A stretch of 64,000 bases of DNA, taken from positions 20,444,864 through 20,508,863 of the forward strand of contig NC_023759.2 in NCBI RefSeq assembly GCF_000499845.2, in the 5' to 3' direction. This document shows positions 33,882-46,400 of this stretch, in pieces. Each line of letters begins with the position of its first letter. The stretch's first letter is position 1. Both the position numbers and the translations under genes were made by a program. The notes under the pieces were generated by a model that saw only the letters and a program-made list of their open reading frames with translations, searched no databases and was not told where the DNA came from. The stretch is from Phaseolus vulgaris (taxonomy: Eukaryota > Streptophyta > Magnoliopsida > Fabales > Fabaceae).

Positions 33882-33925
33882 CAGGCCCCCCAAGCTCGAG
33901 CTGTAACTTGCTTCAGCGAAGAGGC
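33882..33925 (-). promoter_or_regulatory. Gypsy-F polypurine tract region
   Basis: Minus strand AGCTTGGGGGGCCTG adjoins the 3' LTR start. The neighbouring TTCGCTGAAGCAAGTTACAG is also found, as an inverted relative, at 29578-29600. Confidence 0.6.
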
Positions 33926-34934
33926 TAAGTGATCATCTGTGGCGACCTACGTGGCACCGGGTGATAGGACGTGAACAATGCACCGAAGTGACATCTCACC
34001 ATACTTTTTTTATCAGCGTACACGTGGCAAGATCAACGGCCAAGGGTTGTTGCCGCTTGCGCTTCTTCGTATACGTTAAACCCTTCAAACCCCTACGCTC
34101 CTTTATTGTTTCATTACTTCACTTAGCATTTCTCGGGCATTTCTTACTCTCGAAACGCTCTCTCTTCTTCTTCAACCACTTAAACCTTCAAACTCTAATT
34201 GCTCAAAGGTATGTTCTTTATGCTATGAACTCCCCTGCTTTATGATTCTGATGCTCATAACATGCTATAACTGTTCTGGGACTGTTTATGTTTTCTGCAC
34301 TTTACGTTTTATGCTTTTCATTTTCACGTCTCTTTCCTTTTCTGAATTCCTGAGTCGCACCATCTTCCTCCTCTAAACCTCTGTTTTTCTTCTTTTTCAT
34401 TTTTCATTCCTTAGCTTTTCCCTTTGAGATGGCGCGAACCAAAACTACACCAAACCCACCTCCCTCCATTAACTACAAATCACTTTACTGTTGGGCTCCT
34501 GATAGCCTCCTAGCAGAAACCTCACAAATTACCTCTTTTAAGGATGTTAGATATCATTAGATATAATTAGATATTATTTGATATTATGAGATATTATAGA
34601 TATTGTTAGATATCTCATATTTATGTAATGGGCTTAGCCCATATGTTTCTTTTCCTATATAAACATAACCCTATGTGTTCAATATACACAAGGGATTTAC
34701 CCTATTCTTTCTTTTCCTTCAATATGGTATCTAGAGCATAAGGTTACGGTTTCGGGTTCAATTTCTATTGGTGAACCCACTATTCACTGGAATTTTCCAG
34801 CCACCGGCCCACTGTCTCGCCGGAGCTACCACCACCTCGCCGGAGCTGTCGCAGGAATCTCGTCGGAGCCTCCGTTGGAGACGCTGCCGAAGCCTTCATC
34901 TTTATTGTTACCGCCAATTAACCGGTGACTAGAT

Positions 34935-35726
34935 TTGTCCTTATCTTCTATGGCTTCTTCCGCTTCCGCTGCCACTATGGCGTCTTCCGCTACCGCTACC
35001 ACTGTGGCTTCTTCTGCAGTCATTATGCCAAATTCATCTATTTATACTAATTACGTCAATGTTCATCTTTCCATTGAAAAATTGGATGGAACCAATTATG
35101 ACACTTGGGCATCAGATATTAAATTATGGCTTAAGAGTCAAGGTTATGTTGATCATCTTACTCATCCTACTGTTCCTGAAAATGAGGTTTTCCGTTGGTT
35201 GAAAATTGATGCTCAATTATGCATTGTTATCAAATCGACAATTCACTCATCTTTTAAACAAATTTTTCGTACCTATGAGACATGTTCAGAAGTTTGGGAA
35301 CAAGCAAAATTATTATACACCAATGATACTCAACGTCTTTATGGTGTGTGTCAAAATCTTCTCACAATTGTTGCTCCCAAACGTCTTGATGGTATAATGG
35401 CAGAATATCTAGGTAAACTTCATGCTCTTCTTCATGATTTTAATGAGTTATTACCTCCTGCCTCTACTCCTTCTCAAGAACTAGAACAAAGATCCAAGTT
35501 CTTCATGTTATTGGGTTTACATGGCCTTCCTGATGATTATTCTCACGTTCGCGATCAAATTTTGGGATCTCCTATTGTGCCCAATTTTACTTCCACTTGT
35601 TCTACCCTTTTGCGCGTGTCAGGTAAACACACCACTGATATAACGTCTCATGTTGATGACTCTCCTGCTTTAGTCTCTCAGCATAATGATCATACTCGCC
35701 CTCACGAGCCGGTTTTATGGGGTTGA
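34935..35726 (+). CDS. copia gag (UBN2-type), intact frame but no zinc knuckle
   Basis: The 263-residue frame has an Ala/Ser/Thr-rich head (MSLSSMASSASAATM; a second Met at 34950), then VHLSIEKLDGTNYDTWASDI, KLWLKSQGYVDHLT, RTYETCSEVWEQAKLLYTND and FMLLGLHGLPDDYSHVRDQI. These are the standard blocks of copia gag. The expected CCHC knuckle is missing because the frame runs after HNDHTRP into sequence belonging to pol, an internal deletion junction near 35700. The frame is undamaged up to there. It would build the cytoplasmic particle, but alone it cannot transpose. Confidence 0.7.
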   Translation: MSLSSMASSASAATMASSATATTVASSAVIMPNSSIYTNYVNVHLSIEKLDGTNYDTWASDIKLWLKSQGYVDHLTHPTVPENEVFRWLKIDAQLCIVIKSTIHSSFKQIFRTYETCSEVWEQAKLLYTNDTQRLYGVCQNLLTIVAPKRLDGIMAEYLGKLHALLHDFNELLPPASTPSQELEQRSKFFMLLGLHGLPDDYSHVRDQILGSPIVPNFTSTCSTLLRVSGKHTTDITSHVDDSPALVSQHNDHTRPHEPVLWG

Positions 35727-36165
35727 GTTAGACTTAAAGTCCACTCTTTTTGGTTTAGACTATGGTGATACTTTTTCTCCAGTAGCAAAGATGGCCTATG
35801 TTCGCTTATTCATAGCTATCCCTGCTCTTCAACAATGGCCTCTTTATCAACTGGATGTCAAAAATGCTTTTCTTAATGGGGATTTGCAGGAAGAAATTTA
35901 TATGGAGCAACCTCCCGGGTTTGTTGCTCAGGGGGAGTCTTCTGGATTGGTATGTCGTCTTCGCAAATCCTTATATGGCCTCAAGCAGTCTCCTAGGGCT
36001 TGGTTTGGAAAATTTAGCAATGTTGTTCAACAATTTGGTATGACTCGCAGTGAAAGAGATCATTCAGTTTTTTATCGTCACTCGACTGTTGGGTGTATCT
36101 ATCTTGTAGTATATGTTGATGACATTGTTCTTACAGGCAGTGATCACCATGGCATCTCACAAGTA
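35715..36165 (+). pseudogene. copia reverse transcriptase fragment (RVT_2)
   Basis: The frame contains GDTFSPVAKMAYVRLFIA, LYQLDVKNAFLNGDLQEEIY, MEQPPGFVAQ, CRLRKSLYGLKQSPRAWF and the catalytic YVDDIVLTGSDH. It enters without a start, coming from the deletion junction after gag, and is lost after HHGISQV where Gypsy-F antisense-ORF sequence resumes. The active-site YVDD is intact, but the fingers N-terminus and all of RNase H are missing. Confidence 0.75.
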
Positions 36166-37873
36166 ACCCGAAGACCCCTTTTTCTTCATGTATTCAACCA
36201 CTTTCAACAGGCTCAACCTCCGCCTTCCATTCACGGGGTCCGAGTGCGCGCTCCTGACTGAGGTCAATGTCGCCCCTGCCCAGCTGCATCCCAACAGTTG
36301 GGCATTTGTATAGGCCTTTTCCATCCTCTGCAACCATTATGGCCATACGCCATCAGTGGACATCTTCTTGTACTTCTTTGAAGCGAAGAATCCTAGAAAG
36401 AAGTTGTGGATGAGCTTCAATGGAGTTGCTGGGAGAGTTCTTCTAACTCTCTTCCAACAGTCGTATAAGGGCTTCAAGAGGAAATTCTTCAAGATAGGGT
36501 GCAACAAATTCGATCCCACCCTGTTGGATGGGTTCCCACTCTACTGGGTGGAGAAACCAGGGCTCAAGAAGCCTAAGAGCCTTGAGGACTTGGCTCTGCC
36601 CGATCATGAGGTGTGTGAGTCCCTTTCCAGCTTGGGAATGGTGTTTAACACTGTTGAACTGATCAAGCTTGAGTACAACCCCAAGACTCTCAATGGTTAC
36701 ATTGGTACCTTTTCTGTTTCTACTTTATATGTTGCTCTTAACTTGTGTTTACTTGCATGCTGTGTTGGTTTACTTTCTTATGCCTTGTTGTTTTCTTGTG
36801 CAGGCATGGTGCTTACTGCTGAGAAGAGGAGGCAGCTAGCTAAGGTAGCCCTCAAACGCAAAGCTACTCCTGGCCCTTCTGATGCCAACGCTTTGGCTTC
36901 TACTGATGCCTTGGCTCCTGCTGATGCCTCTTCTGCGGCTACCTCTGCCCCAAGCCCTTCTGCTCCAGCCCCTGTGGATCATAGGCAGAAGCAGAAGGGG
37001 GTAGTTGAGGCCACTGCCTCTGAGGACGGGGACAACTATTCAAGCCTCATCTTCAAGAGGAAAAGAACAGTTGATGTCACGGTCCCAACGCACTCAGCCT
37101 CTGACGACCGCGCCCCCTCCTTCAGAGAAAATCCTCCAAGTGCCTCTTCTCCTTGTGACATTGTGGTACACAAGGGCGGGGGGGAGAGCACCTCTAGAGG
37201 TGATCACGACGCGCCTTCTGCTGCGGATCTGCCTGCCTTCCTCCAACAGCCCATTCAGTTCTTCCAAGACCGGGAGAGGATGGAGAACTTGGGCGAAGCC
37301 CCCCTGCAAGAGCATGTAGCTAAATGCCTTGGGGACTTCCTCGTCGCATCCAGTCTTGCCATGACAAAGGTGCAATAACTGAAGACTGAGATGCAGGAAT
37401 TGAGGGAGGCAACAAGTCAAGACGCACTCCAGATCAAGAAGCTCAAACAGTGTGAAACTGCATTGTATCTGGAGGTGTTAGACCTTCAACAAACCGACAA
37501 GGAGATCAAGAGGCTTCTGTTTGAGAAGTCCCAGGAAACCCTAAGTGCTCACTCGAAAATCTTGTCTTTCCCAACTAAGATTGTTGACTTGCAGGAGAAG
37601 GCTGAGGAGTCGCAGGCTAAGATGGCCAAGCTCGAGGAAAGGGCGACCCAGCAGGAGGTGGGGCTTGGCCATCTGGAGGGAGAGCTAGTCTGCAAGGACG
37701 GAATCTTCAACCAGACCAAGGAGAAGCTCACCAACAATGTCGTTGATGCCTATACGACTGGGTTTGAGGATGCCATGGCCCAGGTTTCCTGTGCACATCC
37801 TATGGTGGATATTTCTCAAACCGGCTTATCCAAGAAGATCACTAATGGGCAGCAGGTCAACGCTAAGGAGTGA

Positions 37874-38431
37874 TTCCCTTCTTGTTGTAATTATTTAACT
37901 GCTTGATGAACAATTTAATAACTTGTACATATACTTCTTTATTTATAAAATCTGCTTTCTGTCTGATCTTGCTCCTTTGTCGTTATGAACTGCTTTGCCT
38001 GACTTGCTTAGTCTAACAACGCTTTAGGGCCTTTTTGACTTAGGTAGCACGCTTCTTTACCGCTCGCTTGACATTATTCTTTCTTTGTTGTCTTAGGGTA
38101 GAGGCAATGCTTTACTCGAACTTCTTCTTCACCTGATCCTTTGCCAAATAAAGGTAAGAGAGACGTTGCTCTCGACCTTGGCTCATAGGTCAAGGGATAT
38201 TTTTAACTAGGAACCGCACTTTTCTCGACCTTGTCTTACAAGGAAGAGGTTCACTTAGCTGGACTCGACCTTTCCATACGAGGATAAGGGAGACGTGTAA
38301 CTGGAAACCATTCAAACTTTGTCTTACAAGACAAAGAAGAGGTTCTTCCTTCTGACCTCACCCTAGCCGTATAGAAACAGGGGAGGATTTTAATTGGTGA
38401 ACCATGTTGTCTCGACCTTGGTGTTCCCACG
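37874..38431. repeat. Gypsy-F 3' UTR with degenerate repeats
   Basis: Non-coding. Units such as CTCGACCTTG, GTCTTACAAG and GAGGTTCA recur between 38180 and 38431 and again at 39518-39760 after the solo LTR. They resemble the hypervariable 3' UTR repeats known in Tat/Ogre elements. Confidence 0.5.
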
Positions 38432-39517
38432 TGATAAGTGCCTAATTTCAGTAAAATATAGGAACTTATGAGGATTTATTGCTAATTTACATATAAAATA
38501 ATCCTTAATTTATGAATTTATACCTTTTTACATTTTTATGAGCTTTATTTGAATAAGAGCATTTTATTCCCAAATTTGGTGTTAATTGCAAATTTCTAGG
38601 GAGAATTGAAGATTTGGAGTAAAGAAGAATAATTTGAGCTAGAAAAAGAAAGTTGGAAGGTCCCATAACGAAAAAGATGCACAGAAAGATTGAGCTTTTT
38701 TTTTTATGTTTTATCATTTAGCCCATTAGCGTGACACAGGAAGCAACCTAACCCTAGAAAACTAGGATAAATAGAGGGCTAGAGGCTCAACCCTAGTGTG
38801 CCAGATTGAGAGGAAAACATCATAGAGTGAATTGTAACCCAATTGGGAGAATGAAAGGTGCTGGAAGTATGCGTGGCTAATTCTACCCTTTGGGATTGGG
38901 AGTAATATGCTCAAACTCTTATGTATTGAGGTGATATCTTATATATTAATACTCTGTTCTTGATTGATTATTGGTATTGTTGTTTTACTTTTAACTTTTT
39001 GTGACAAATTGAGAATCTTAAATTTGACCGAGAGGTATTTTTAGGATTCAGACCTAATCATCATTACTTAACATATTTGAGTGCTAGAGATAGACTTGAA
39101 ATGTTAATTGTCATTAACGTCTGATTGTGATTTCTAAGTTGTTTTTATAAGTATGCGAGAGATCAATATGTAGGAAACATTCTTAAGAATTTTATATGCG
39201 AGAGATTGATATATATGAATTTTCTACGGACATCAATTTCAATCAAAGAACTTAATATTGACATGCTAATCAAAATACATGAGAGTGAGAGAGATGAAAC
39301 CTAATCCCTATTTTTCCAATTGAAGCAACTAATTCTTTGTTTGTTTTCTTATTGATCAGTGCCAACATAATAACTTCAAACTCTTTTTATTGTTCTGTTG
39401 TTATATTTAGCGAATATTGTACTCGATAATTCATTGTTCCTTGTGGGATTGATATTCGTCCTTAGGGACAATTATTACTTCTGACAAACGCGGTGCACTT
39501 GCCGTAAAAAGTCATCA
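38432..39517 (+). mobile_element. Solo LTR of a gypsy (Athila-like) element
   Basis: Begins TGATAAGTGCCTAATTTC, ends GCACTTGCCGTAAAAAGTCATCA; flanked by CCACG (38427-38431) and TCACG (39518-39522), one mismatch. The interrupted 3' UTR repeat (TTCCCAC ... CAAGAGGGAGG) is seen unbroken at 39666-39683, confirming the insertion. 1086 bp with no coding capacity. Confidence 0.7.
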
Positions 39518-39891
39518 TCACGCAAGAGGGAGGTTCACTAGGAACCATACTATTCCCAATCTTTGTGTTTCTAACCCAAAGGTGAGGTTCATTAACTGAC
39601 CTCGTCCTCGCCATCTAGAACAAAGGAGGATTTTAATGGTGACCCATCTGTCTTGACCTTGGCGTTCCCACACAAGAGGGAGGCTCACTAAGGAACCATA
39701 CTATTACCAATCTTGGTGTTTCTAACCCAAGGGAGAGGTTCATTAACTGCACTGTACAAAATTCTTGCAAATATATCTCTTTCACTGAATAACTGAAATT
39801 TTATTGGGTGACCTCGTTAAAAAACCCTTATAAGAGAAAAAGAGTGTCCCCTAAAACTATGTATAATGCAATAACTTAACTGAAATAAAAC

Positions 39892-42800
39892 TTAAGGTTG
39901 GTCGCGTTCCACGTACGAGGGATTGCTCCACCTTCTAGTGTCTCGAGCCTCTGTCACACGAAAGGGACCAGTCCACATTGGAGACAACTTGTTTTCTAGA
40001 TGGTATGGGTGGGCTTTTCGCATCACCAAGTCGGCGACCTGGAACTGTCGAGGTCTCAACTTGGAGGTATACTTGTACTCCACCTTTCTCTTCAAGGCTT
40101 CAACCTTGATTCTTGCTTCTTCCCTGACTTCATCCAGTAGATCCAGGTTCACCTTCCTTTCTTCGTTGGATTCTTCAGCCACAAAGTTCTGGAAACGTGG
40201 TGAGCTCTCCTAGATTTCTACAGGAATCATCGCGTCCGAACCATACACCAAGCTAAAGGGTGCTTCTTTGGAAGTGGACTGAGGAGTGGTGTGGTAAGCC
40301 CACACAATTCTAGGAACTTCTTCTGCCCAGGTCCCCTTGGCTTTCTCCAGCCTTCTCTTCAGACCTTCGAGCAAAACTCGGTTGGCAGACTCGACCTGCC
40401 CGTTCGTCTGGGGTGTTCGACTGATGCGAACACCTGCTTTATGCCCAGCTCTGTGCACAACTTGCCCAACTGTTGGCTTGCAAACTGGGTGCCATTATCG
40501 AGCACTAACCGTTTTGAGACTCCAAAGCAGCATACTATATTCTTCCATACAAAGTGTTGGACCTTGTGGGTTGTGATCTGCGCCACTGGCTCAGCCTCTA
40601 TCCACTTTGTGAAGTACTCAATGGCAACCACGAGGTACTTCATCTGTCGTACCGCTAAAGGGAAACACCCTATAATGTCGATCCCCCAGGTATGGAATGG
40701 CCATGGGCTATAGATCGACCTCAACTCTTCTGGGGGTGCCTTGTGCCAATCAGTATGTTGCTGACACTACTTGCACCGTTGTGCATACCTCATACAGTCT
40801 TCCCTCATGGTTGGCCAGTAATATCCTGCGATGACAGCCTTTGACGAGAAAGCTCGGCCACCAATGTGACTCCCGCATATCCCTTCGTGAAGCTCTGCTA
40901 TAATGCGCGTGCACTGCTCACCATTTATGCATATCAAGGTGGGGTGAGTAAACCCATTTCTAAAAAAATCCCCGTCGATCAGGGTGTATTTGCTCGAATT
41001 CTTCTTGACTACTCTTGCCTCTGTGGGTTCCAGCGGGAGTATCCCATAAGCCAAGAAGCGTCAATAGAGGGTCATCCAGGTTTCGCCTCCTTCAACTAGG
41101 CAAACTTGCATTGACTTCTCCCCTAGTAACGCGTATGTGGTTATTCTGGGCGCTTTTAGGGTCTCTTGAGTCAACGACCGGTGACTTCTCTTAACACCTT
41201 CTGAGGTGCTTATCTGCTGGACTTCCGTTGTGACGTCTGTGGTGGTTCGAGGTGTCCTCAGGGTCTCCTGTATGACGGTCCTCTGCCTGCCCCCCTTGCC
41301 TGAACTGGTGAGCTTTGCTAGTAAGTCAGTTCGGGCATTTTGTTCTTGAGGGACATGTGCCAACTCGAACACCGCGAAAGTCTCCTTCAGGATCTAGACA
41401 TACTGCAGGTACGCGGCCATCTGGGGGGTCTTTGCTTTGGTATTCCCCTGTGACCTGCCCTATTACCAACAGGGAGTCACTTTTCGCCATCAAACTATTT
41501 TCCCCCATCTTTTTGACTAGCAGCATTCCAGTTATTAGGGCTTCATACTCAGCCTGGTTGTTATTGGCCTTGAAAGCAAACCGCAGGTCTTGTTCGATTA
41601 GCAAACCATTTGGTCCTTCCAAAATGACACTAGCTTCGCTACCCTGTTGGTTAGAAGATCCATCTACGGAGAGGACCCACCTAAATCTTCCATCATCTTG
41701 GTTTGTGGGTGCCGATGAGAGCTTTACTACGAGGTCAGCATAGACCTGGCCTTTGATAGGTCCTTTGGGTTTGTACTATACATCGAACTCTGATAACTCC
41801 ACCGCCCAACGCACCATTCGTCCTGCCACATCAGGCTTTTGTAAGACCTTGCGAAAATGGGCAGGTTTGTCATCACAATCACAGTGAAGCTCTGGAAGTA
41901 GTGGTGAAGTCTCCACGCTGAAAATTCTACCGCCAAAGCTGCCTTCTCTATGGCCTGGTACCTTACCTCAAGCCCTTACAAAACTTTGCTTACGAAATAT
42001 ATCGGCCTTTGTACTTAATCCTGCTCCTAGATCAGGACCGAACTGATCGCCCAATCTGTGACTGCGAAGTACAAGTGAAGCGGGGTGCCTGGTTGTGGCT
42101 TGCACAATACTGGTGGGCTGGCCAAGTACTCCTTTAATTTGAGGAAGGATTCCTTGCACTCCTTGGTCCAGACGAACCTGTTATTTTTCTTTAGGCACTA
42201 GAAATAGGGATACCCCTTATCTCCCTCTGCTGACACGAATCTGGACAAAGTGACCATCCCCCTGTCAACTGCTGCACCTCTTTCACCGAGATTGGACTGC
42301 GCATAACTATGATGGCAGTGCACTTCTCAGGGTTTGCTTTTATCCCATGCTCAGTGAGTAGGAACCCTAAGAATTTGCCTGCCTCTACCCCAAACACACA
42401 TTTTTCAGGGTTCAGTTTCAACCTGTACTTTGCTATTGTAGTAAATAGCTCTTCTAAGTCAGTGACGTGTTTGTCCCTCAACTGAGAGGTGACCACCATG
42501 TTATCCACGTACGCTTGGACATTTCTCCCTATCATGGGCGCAAGTACTCTGTCCATCAACCGCTGGTAGGTTTCCCATGCATTCTTTAGCCCAAAGGGCA
42601 TCACTTTGTAACAATAACAAGAAAGCTTTGTCATGAACGCCGTCTTGTATTTGTCCCTGGGATGCATGCGAATCTGGTTGTACTTCGAGAAGGCATCTAG
42701 GAAGATAAGGAGTCTACACCCTGAGGCACTGTCTACCAGGGCGTCGATGCTGGGCAACGGGTAGGAGTCCTTTAGACAGGCTTTATTGAGATCTGTGAAG

Positions 42801-43339
42801 TCCACGCACATCCTCCACTTCTCGCTGGCTTTCTTAACCAACACTACGTTCGCTAGCCACTTTGGTATTGGATCTCCCTGATGTGGTCAGCGCTCAACAG
42901 CTTTTGGGTCTCTTCTCTGATGACCTGACACTTATCATCATTGAACTTCCTCCTCCTTTAGCGAACAGGTCGGACCTGTGGGTCCATGGTGAGGTGATGA
43001 CCTAGGAAATCGGGGTCTATGCCAGGCGTGTCTGAGGCTGACCATGGGAAAGCATCCATGTGTCGTGCTATGACCTCAACAATCTGTTCCTGTGCTCTTT
43101 GCTCAAAGAATTGCCAAGTTTGAACTTCTTACCCCCGATCTCCCTCTCCAGCACTTCTTCTGTAGGCTCGGGTCGTCTCTCCCGGGCGATCTCGAGGCGG
43201 GTGACCCCTTCTTCCCTTGGAGGTTAGGTGGTGACTTCGCACACTTCTCTTTTGGTTTTGAGGCTATTCTCGTAGCACCTTTTGGCCTCCTTTTGTTCAG
43301 ACTTCATGGTGATCACTTCTTCTTCAAGGGAAGACAACT
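39892..43339 (-). pseudogene. Gypsy-F pol: reverse transcriptase, RNase H, integrase; decayed
   Basis: Minus-strand order: a linker (SSLEEEVITMKSEQKEAKR, about 43330-43270), reverse transcriptase 42844-42191 (WRMCVDFTDLNKAC, YPLPSIDALVDSA, MPFGLKNAWETYQRLMD), RNase H pieces about 42159-41326 (NNQAEYEALITGML), integrase zinc finger and core 41054-40359 (AYGILPLEPTEARVV, SIYSPWPFHTWGIDIIG, VLDNGTQFASQQ) and C-terminus to 39892 (NKLSPMWTGPFRVTEA). At least five frame changes or stops break it. The catalytic YVDD reads YVDN, a lost aspartate. Its N-terminal part lies at 55225-55668, on the far side of element E. Confidence 0.7.
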
Positions 43340-43420
43340 TGATGTGAATGTAACTACAAGAACACATGATTCTTGACATTCTTAGGATCAACTTGAGCTG
43401 GATTTGAAAGGCACTTTACT

Positions 43421-46400
43421 TTAGAATTGGATCAATGTTCTAAATTTGGTGCCAAGTTTCCCCCATAAGGTCCGCCAAAAGTGACTTAAGAACTTAGAAT
43501 CCCTATCAGATACTATACTTCTAGGAAGTCCATGCAAACGAACAACTTCCTTGAAGAAGAGATTTGCAATATGGCATGCATCATCCACTTTGTGGCATGG
43601 AATAAAATGAGCCATTTTAGAAAAACGGTCCACTACCACAAAGATGGAATCCTTACCCTTCGATGTCTTGGGTAGTCCTAAGATAAAATCCATAGAAATA
43701 TCAACCCAAGGCATTGTATGGATAGGAAGAGGGGTATATAAACCATGGGGTTGGACCTTAGATTTAGCCTTCCTACATGCTATACATCTATCACAGAAGG
43801 TATGTACGGATTTGCGCATGTGAGGCCAAAAGAAATGTTCATGCAATGTTTCTAAGGTCTTAGCTACCCCAAAATGTCCCATAAGCCCACCCTCATGAGC
43901 CTCTCTAACAAGAGATTGTCTAATGGATCCTTGGGGAACACAAAGTCTTTTTCCTTTGAAAAGAAAACCATTATGTAAGAAAAAGTCTTTGTGACCTCCC
44001 TTGGAACACTCTTGATAGATTAGAGAGAAATCTAAGTCATCATGATAAAGTTCCTTTATGTGATCAAAACCTAAATATTGAACATTTAAAACATTTAACA
44101 AGGTATATCTTCGTGAAAGAGCATCGGCCACTACATTAATTTTACCTTGTTTATGTTTGATCACATAAGGAAATTGCTCAATAAACTCCACCCACTTAGC
44201 ATGTCTCTTATTAAGCTTGCTTTGGCTTTTCAAATATTTAAGGGACTCATGATCACTATGAATCACAAATTCCTTTGGAAAAAGATAATGTTGCCAATTT
44301 TGCAAAGCTCTAACAAGAGCATAAAGTTCTTTATCATAAGTGGAGTAATTGAGATGACTCCCTTTGAGTTTCTCACTAAAATAAGCGATGGGGTGTCCTT
44401 CTTGAAGGAGGACGGCCCCAATGCCTATATTAGAGGCATCACACTCTATTTCAAATGTCTTAGCAAAGTTAGGAAGGGCTAGAATGGGGGCTTTAGTTAA
44501 TTTATCCTTCAAAGTTTGAAAAGCGTTTTCTTGCTCTTGTCCCCACTTAAAAACCACATCCTTCTTTACTATGGCATTTTAAGGTGCGGCAATTGTACTA
44601 AAGTCTTCACAAACCGCCTATAAAAACTAGCAAGTCCATGAAAGCTTCGTACTTCATTGACATTGGTGGGTGTAGGCCAATGTTGAATTGCTGCAACTTT
44701 TGTTTGATCTACATGCACCCCTTTATGACTAACCACAAACCCTAGGAAGTCTATATGATCTAATGCAAAGAAACATTTAGCATGGTTAGCATACAATTTC
44801 TCCTTCCTAAGGGTTTCTAGAACTTGTCTAACATGTGACTCATGATCTTCTAAGGACAAGCTATATATAAGAATATCATCAAAGTAAACCACAACAAACT
44901 TGCCAATGAATGCTCTTAAAACATGATGCATGAGTCGCATGAAGGTACTAGGAGCATTAGTCAAGCCAAAAGGCATGACCAACCACTCATATAAACCAAA
45001 TTTGGTCTTAAAAGCGGTTTTCCATTCATCACCATGTTTAATTCGAATTTGATTGTAACCACTCTTAAGATCAATTTTGGAAAATATTTTAGACCCATGT
45101 AATTCATCCAACAAGTCATCTAACCTAGGAATGGGATGCCTATATTTGATGGTGATGTTATTTATAGCGCGACAATCCGTACACATCCTCCATGTCCCAT
45201 CCTTTTTAGGGACAAGTATGACAGGCATAGCACATGGGCTCATGCTATCTTTTATCCACCCCTTAGCTAATAAATCCTCAACTTGTCTTTGAATTTCTTT
45301 GGTCTCTTGGGGATTGGTCCTATATGCAGGGCGATTTGGTAAAGAAACCCCGGGCATGAAGTCTATTTGGTGTTCAATCCCTCTTAGAGGTGGTAAGCCT
45401 TTACGAGGATCTTGAAACACATCTTCATATTCCTTTACCAAATGGTCCAAACATGTGGGACTATCCTTAGCCGACTCATATTCAATAGGTCTAGGAATAG
45501 CTAAAAAAATAGGCTTGTGAGTAACTATTACCTTTTGAACTTGTTGGGAAGATATGAGAAGGCTTCTCTTGGAATTTTTAATTTCTTTTTCTTTCTCTCT
45601 CTTTTCTCTCATTTTGACTTGGTCCTCATGTAGCTCCTTTGGAGAGAGAGACTTGAGAATGACTTTGTGTCCATGGAAGTTAAAAGAAATTTTGTTGGTA
45701 AAGCCATCATGAAAAAATTTTCTATCAAATTGCCATGGCCTACCTAAAAGGATATGAGTAGCTTCCATTGGAACAACATCACACAAGACCTCATCTTTAT
45801 ATTTGCCAATGGAAAATGTAATGAGGACTTGTTTGTTCACCACTATCTCACCCACCTCACTCAACCATTGTAACTTGTAGGGCTTGGCATGAGAGATGGT
45901 AGGCAATCCAAGTTTGTCTACCACTCTTGTGCTTGCCACATTTGCACAACTCCCCCCATCCACAATCAAAGAGCAAACTCTATCATTAATAAGACACCTT
46001 GAATGAAAAATATTTTCTCTTTGAGTTTCATCAAAAGGTTTTAACACTTGTCCAAGCATGCGTCTTATTACTAATAGGTCACCCTCATGTGGGCTTTCAC
46101 TTTCACTCTCACTTGGGGATCTAGAAGTTGAGGAATGTCTAGAAGATTCGGACCCATGCTCACTACTATCTACCCCATCATGCATATACATAGTTCGTTT
46201 ATTTGGGCAATTAGAAGCAATATGTCCATAGCTTAAACATTTAAAACACTTCTTACTAGACGATTTTTGTGGTGATTTAGGCCTAGCATTGGAAGTGGAA
46301 GGCTTAGACTCTCTAGGTTTGAAAGTAGAGTCCTTAGAAGGGATGTTTGAAAAAGAGTTTTTATTTTTCCAAGAAGAGTGGTAGTAGTTATCTTTAGAAG

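Larger units (their letters stand above)
34545..36165 (+). mobile_element. Ty1/copia fragment with 5' LTR, deleted interior and no 3' LTR
   Basis: A short LTR of about 177 bp (34545-34721) begins TGTTAGATATCATTAG, has CCTATATAAACATAACCC, and is followed by TATGGTATCTAGAGC, an initiator-tRNA-Met type primer site. It is preceded by AAGGA. Gag (34935-35726) is followed at once by part of the reverse transcriptase; protease, integrase, RNase H and the 3' LTR are missing, and the sequence stops near 36165 inside the antisense ORF of Gypsy-F. Confidence 0.75.
34429..37873 (+). pseudogene. Gypsy-F antisense ORF (Transposase_28-like), split by a copia fragment
   Basis: The first exon begins MARTKTTPNPPPSINY at 34429 and is cut at 34544. 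It resumes near 36166 with FFFMYSTTFNRLNLRLPF, SECALLTEVNVAPAQLHP, a TAG at about 36330 where Gln is expected, then DIFLYFFEAKNPRKKLW, NGVAGRVLLTLFQQSYKGF, CNKFDPTLLDGFPLYWVEK. An intron 36705-36803 (GT-AG) leads to GMVLTAEKRRQLAKVALKRK, an Ala/Pro/Ser-rich linker, KRKRTVDV, and after TAA at 37376-37378 a coiled coil ending NAKE. Strand is opposite to Gypsy-F pol. Antisense ORFs at this place are known in Tat elements; function unknown. An upstream GTATGT at 34210 suggests a leader intron. Confidence 0.65.
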
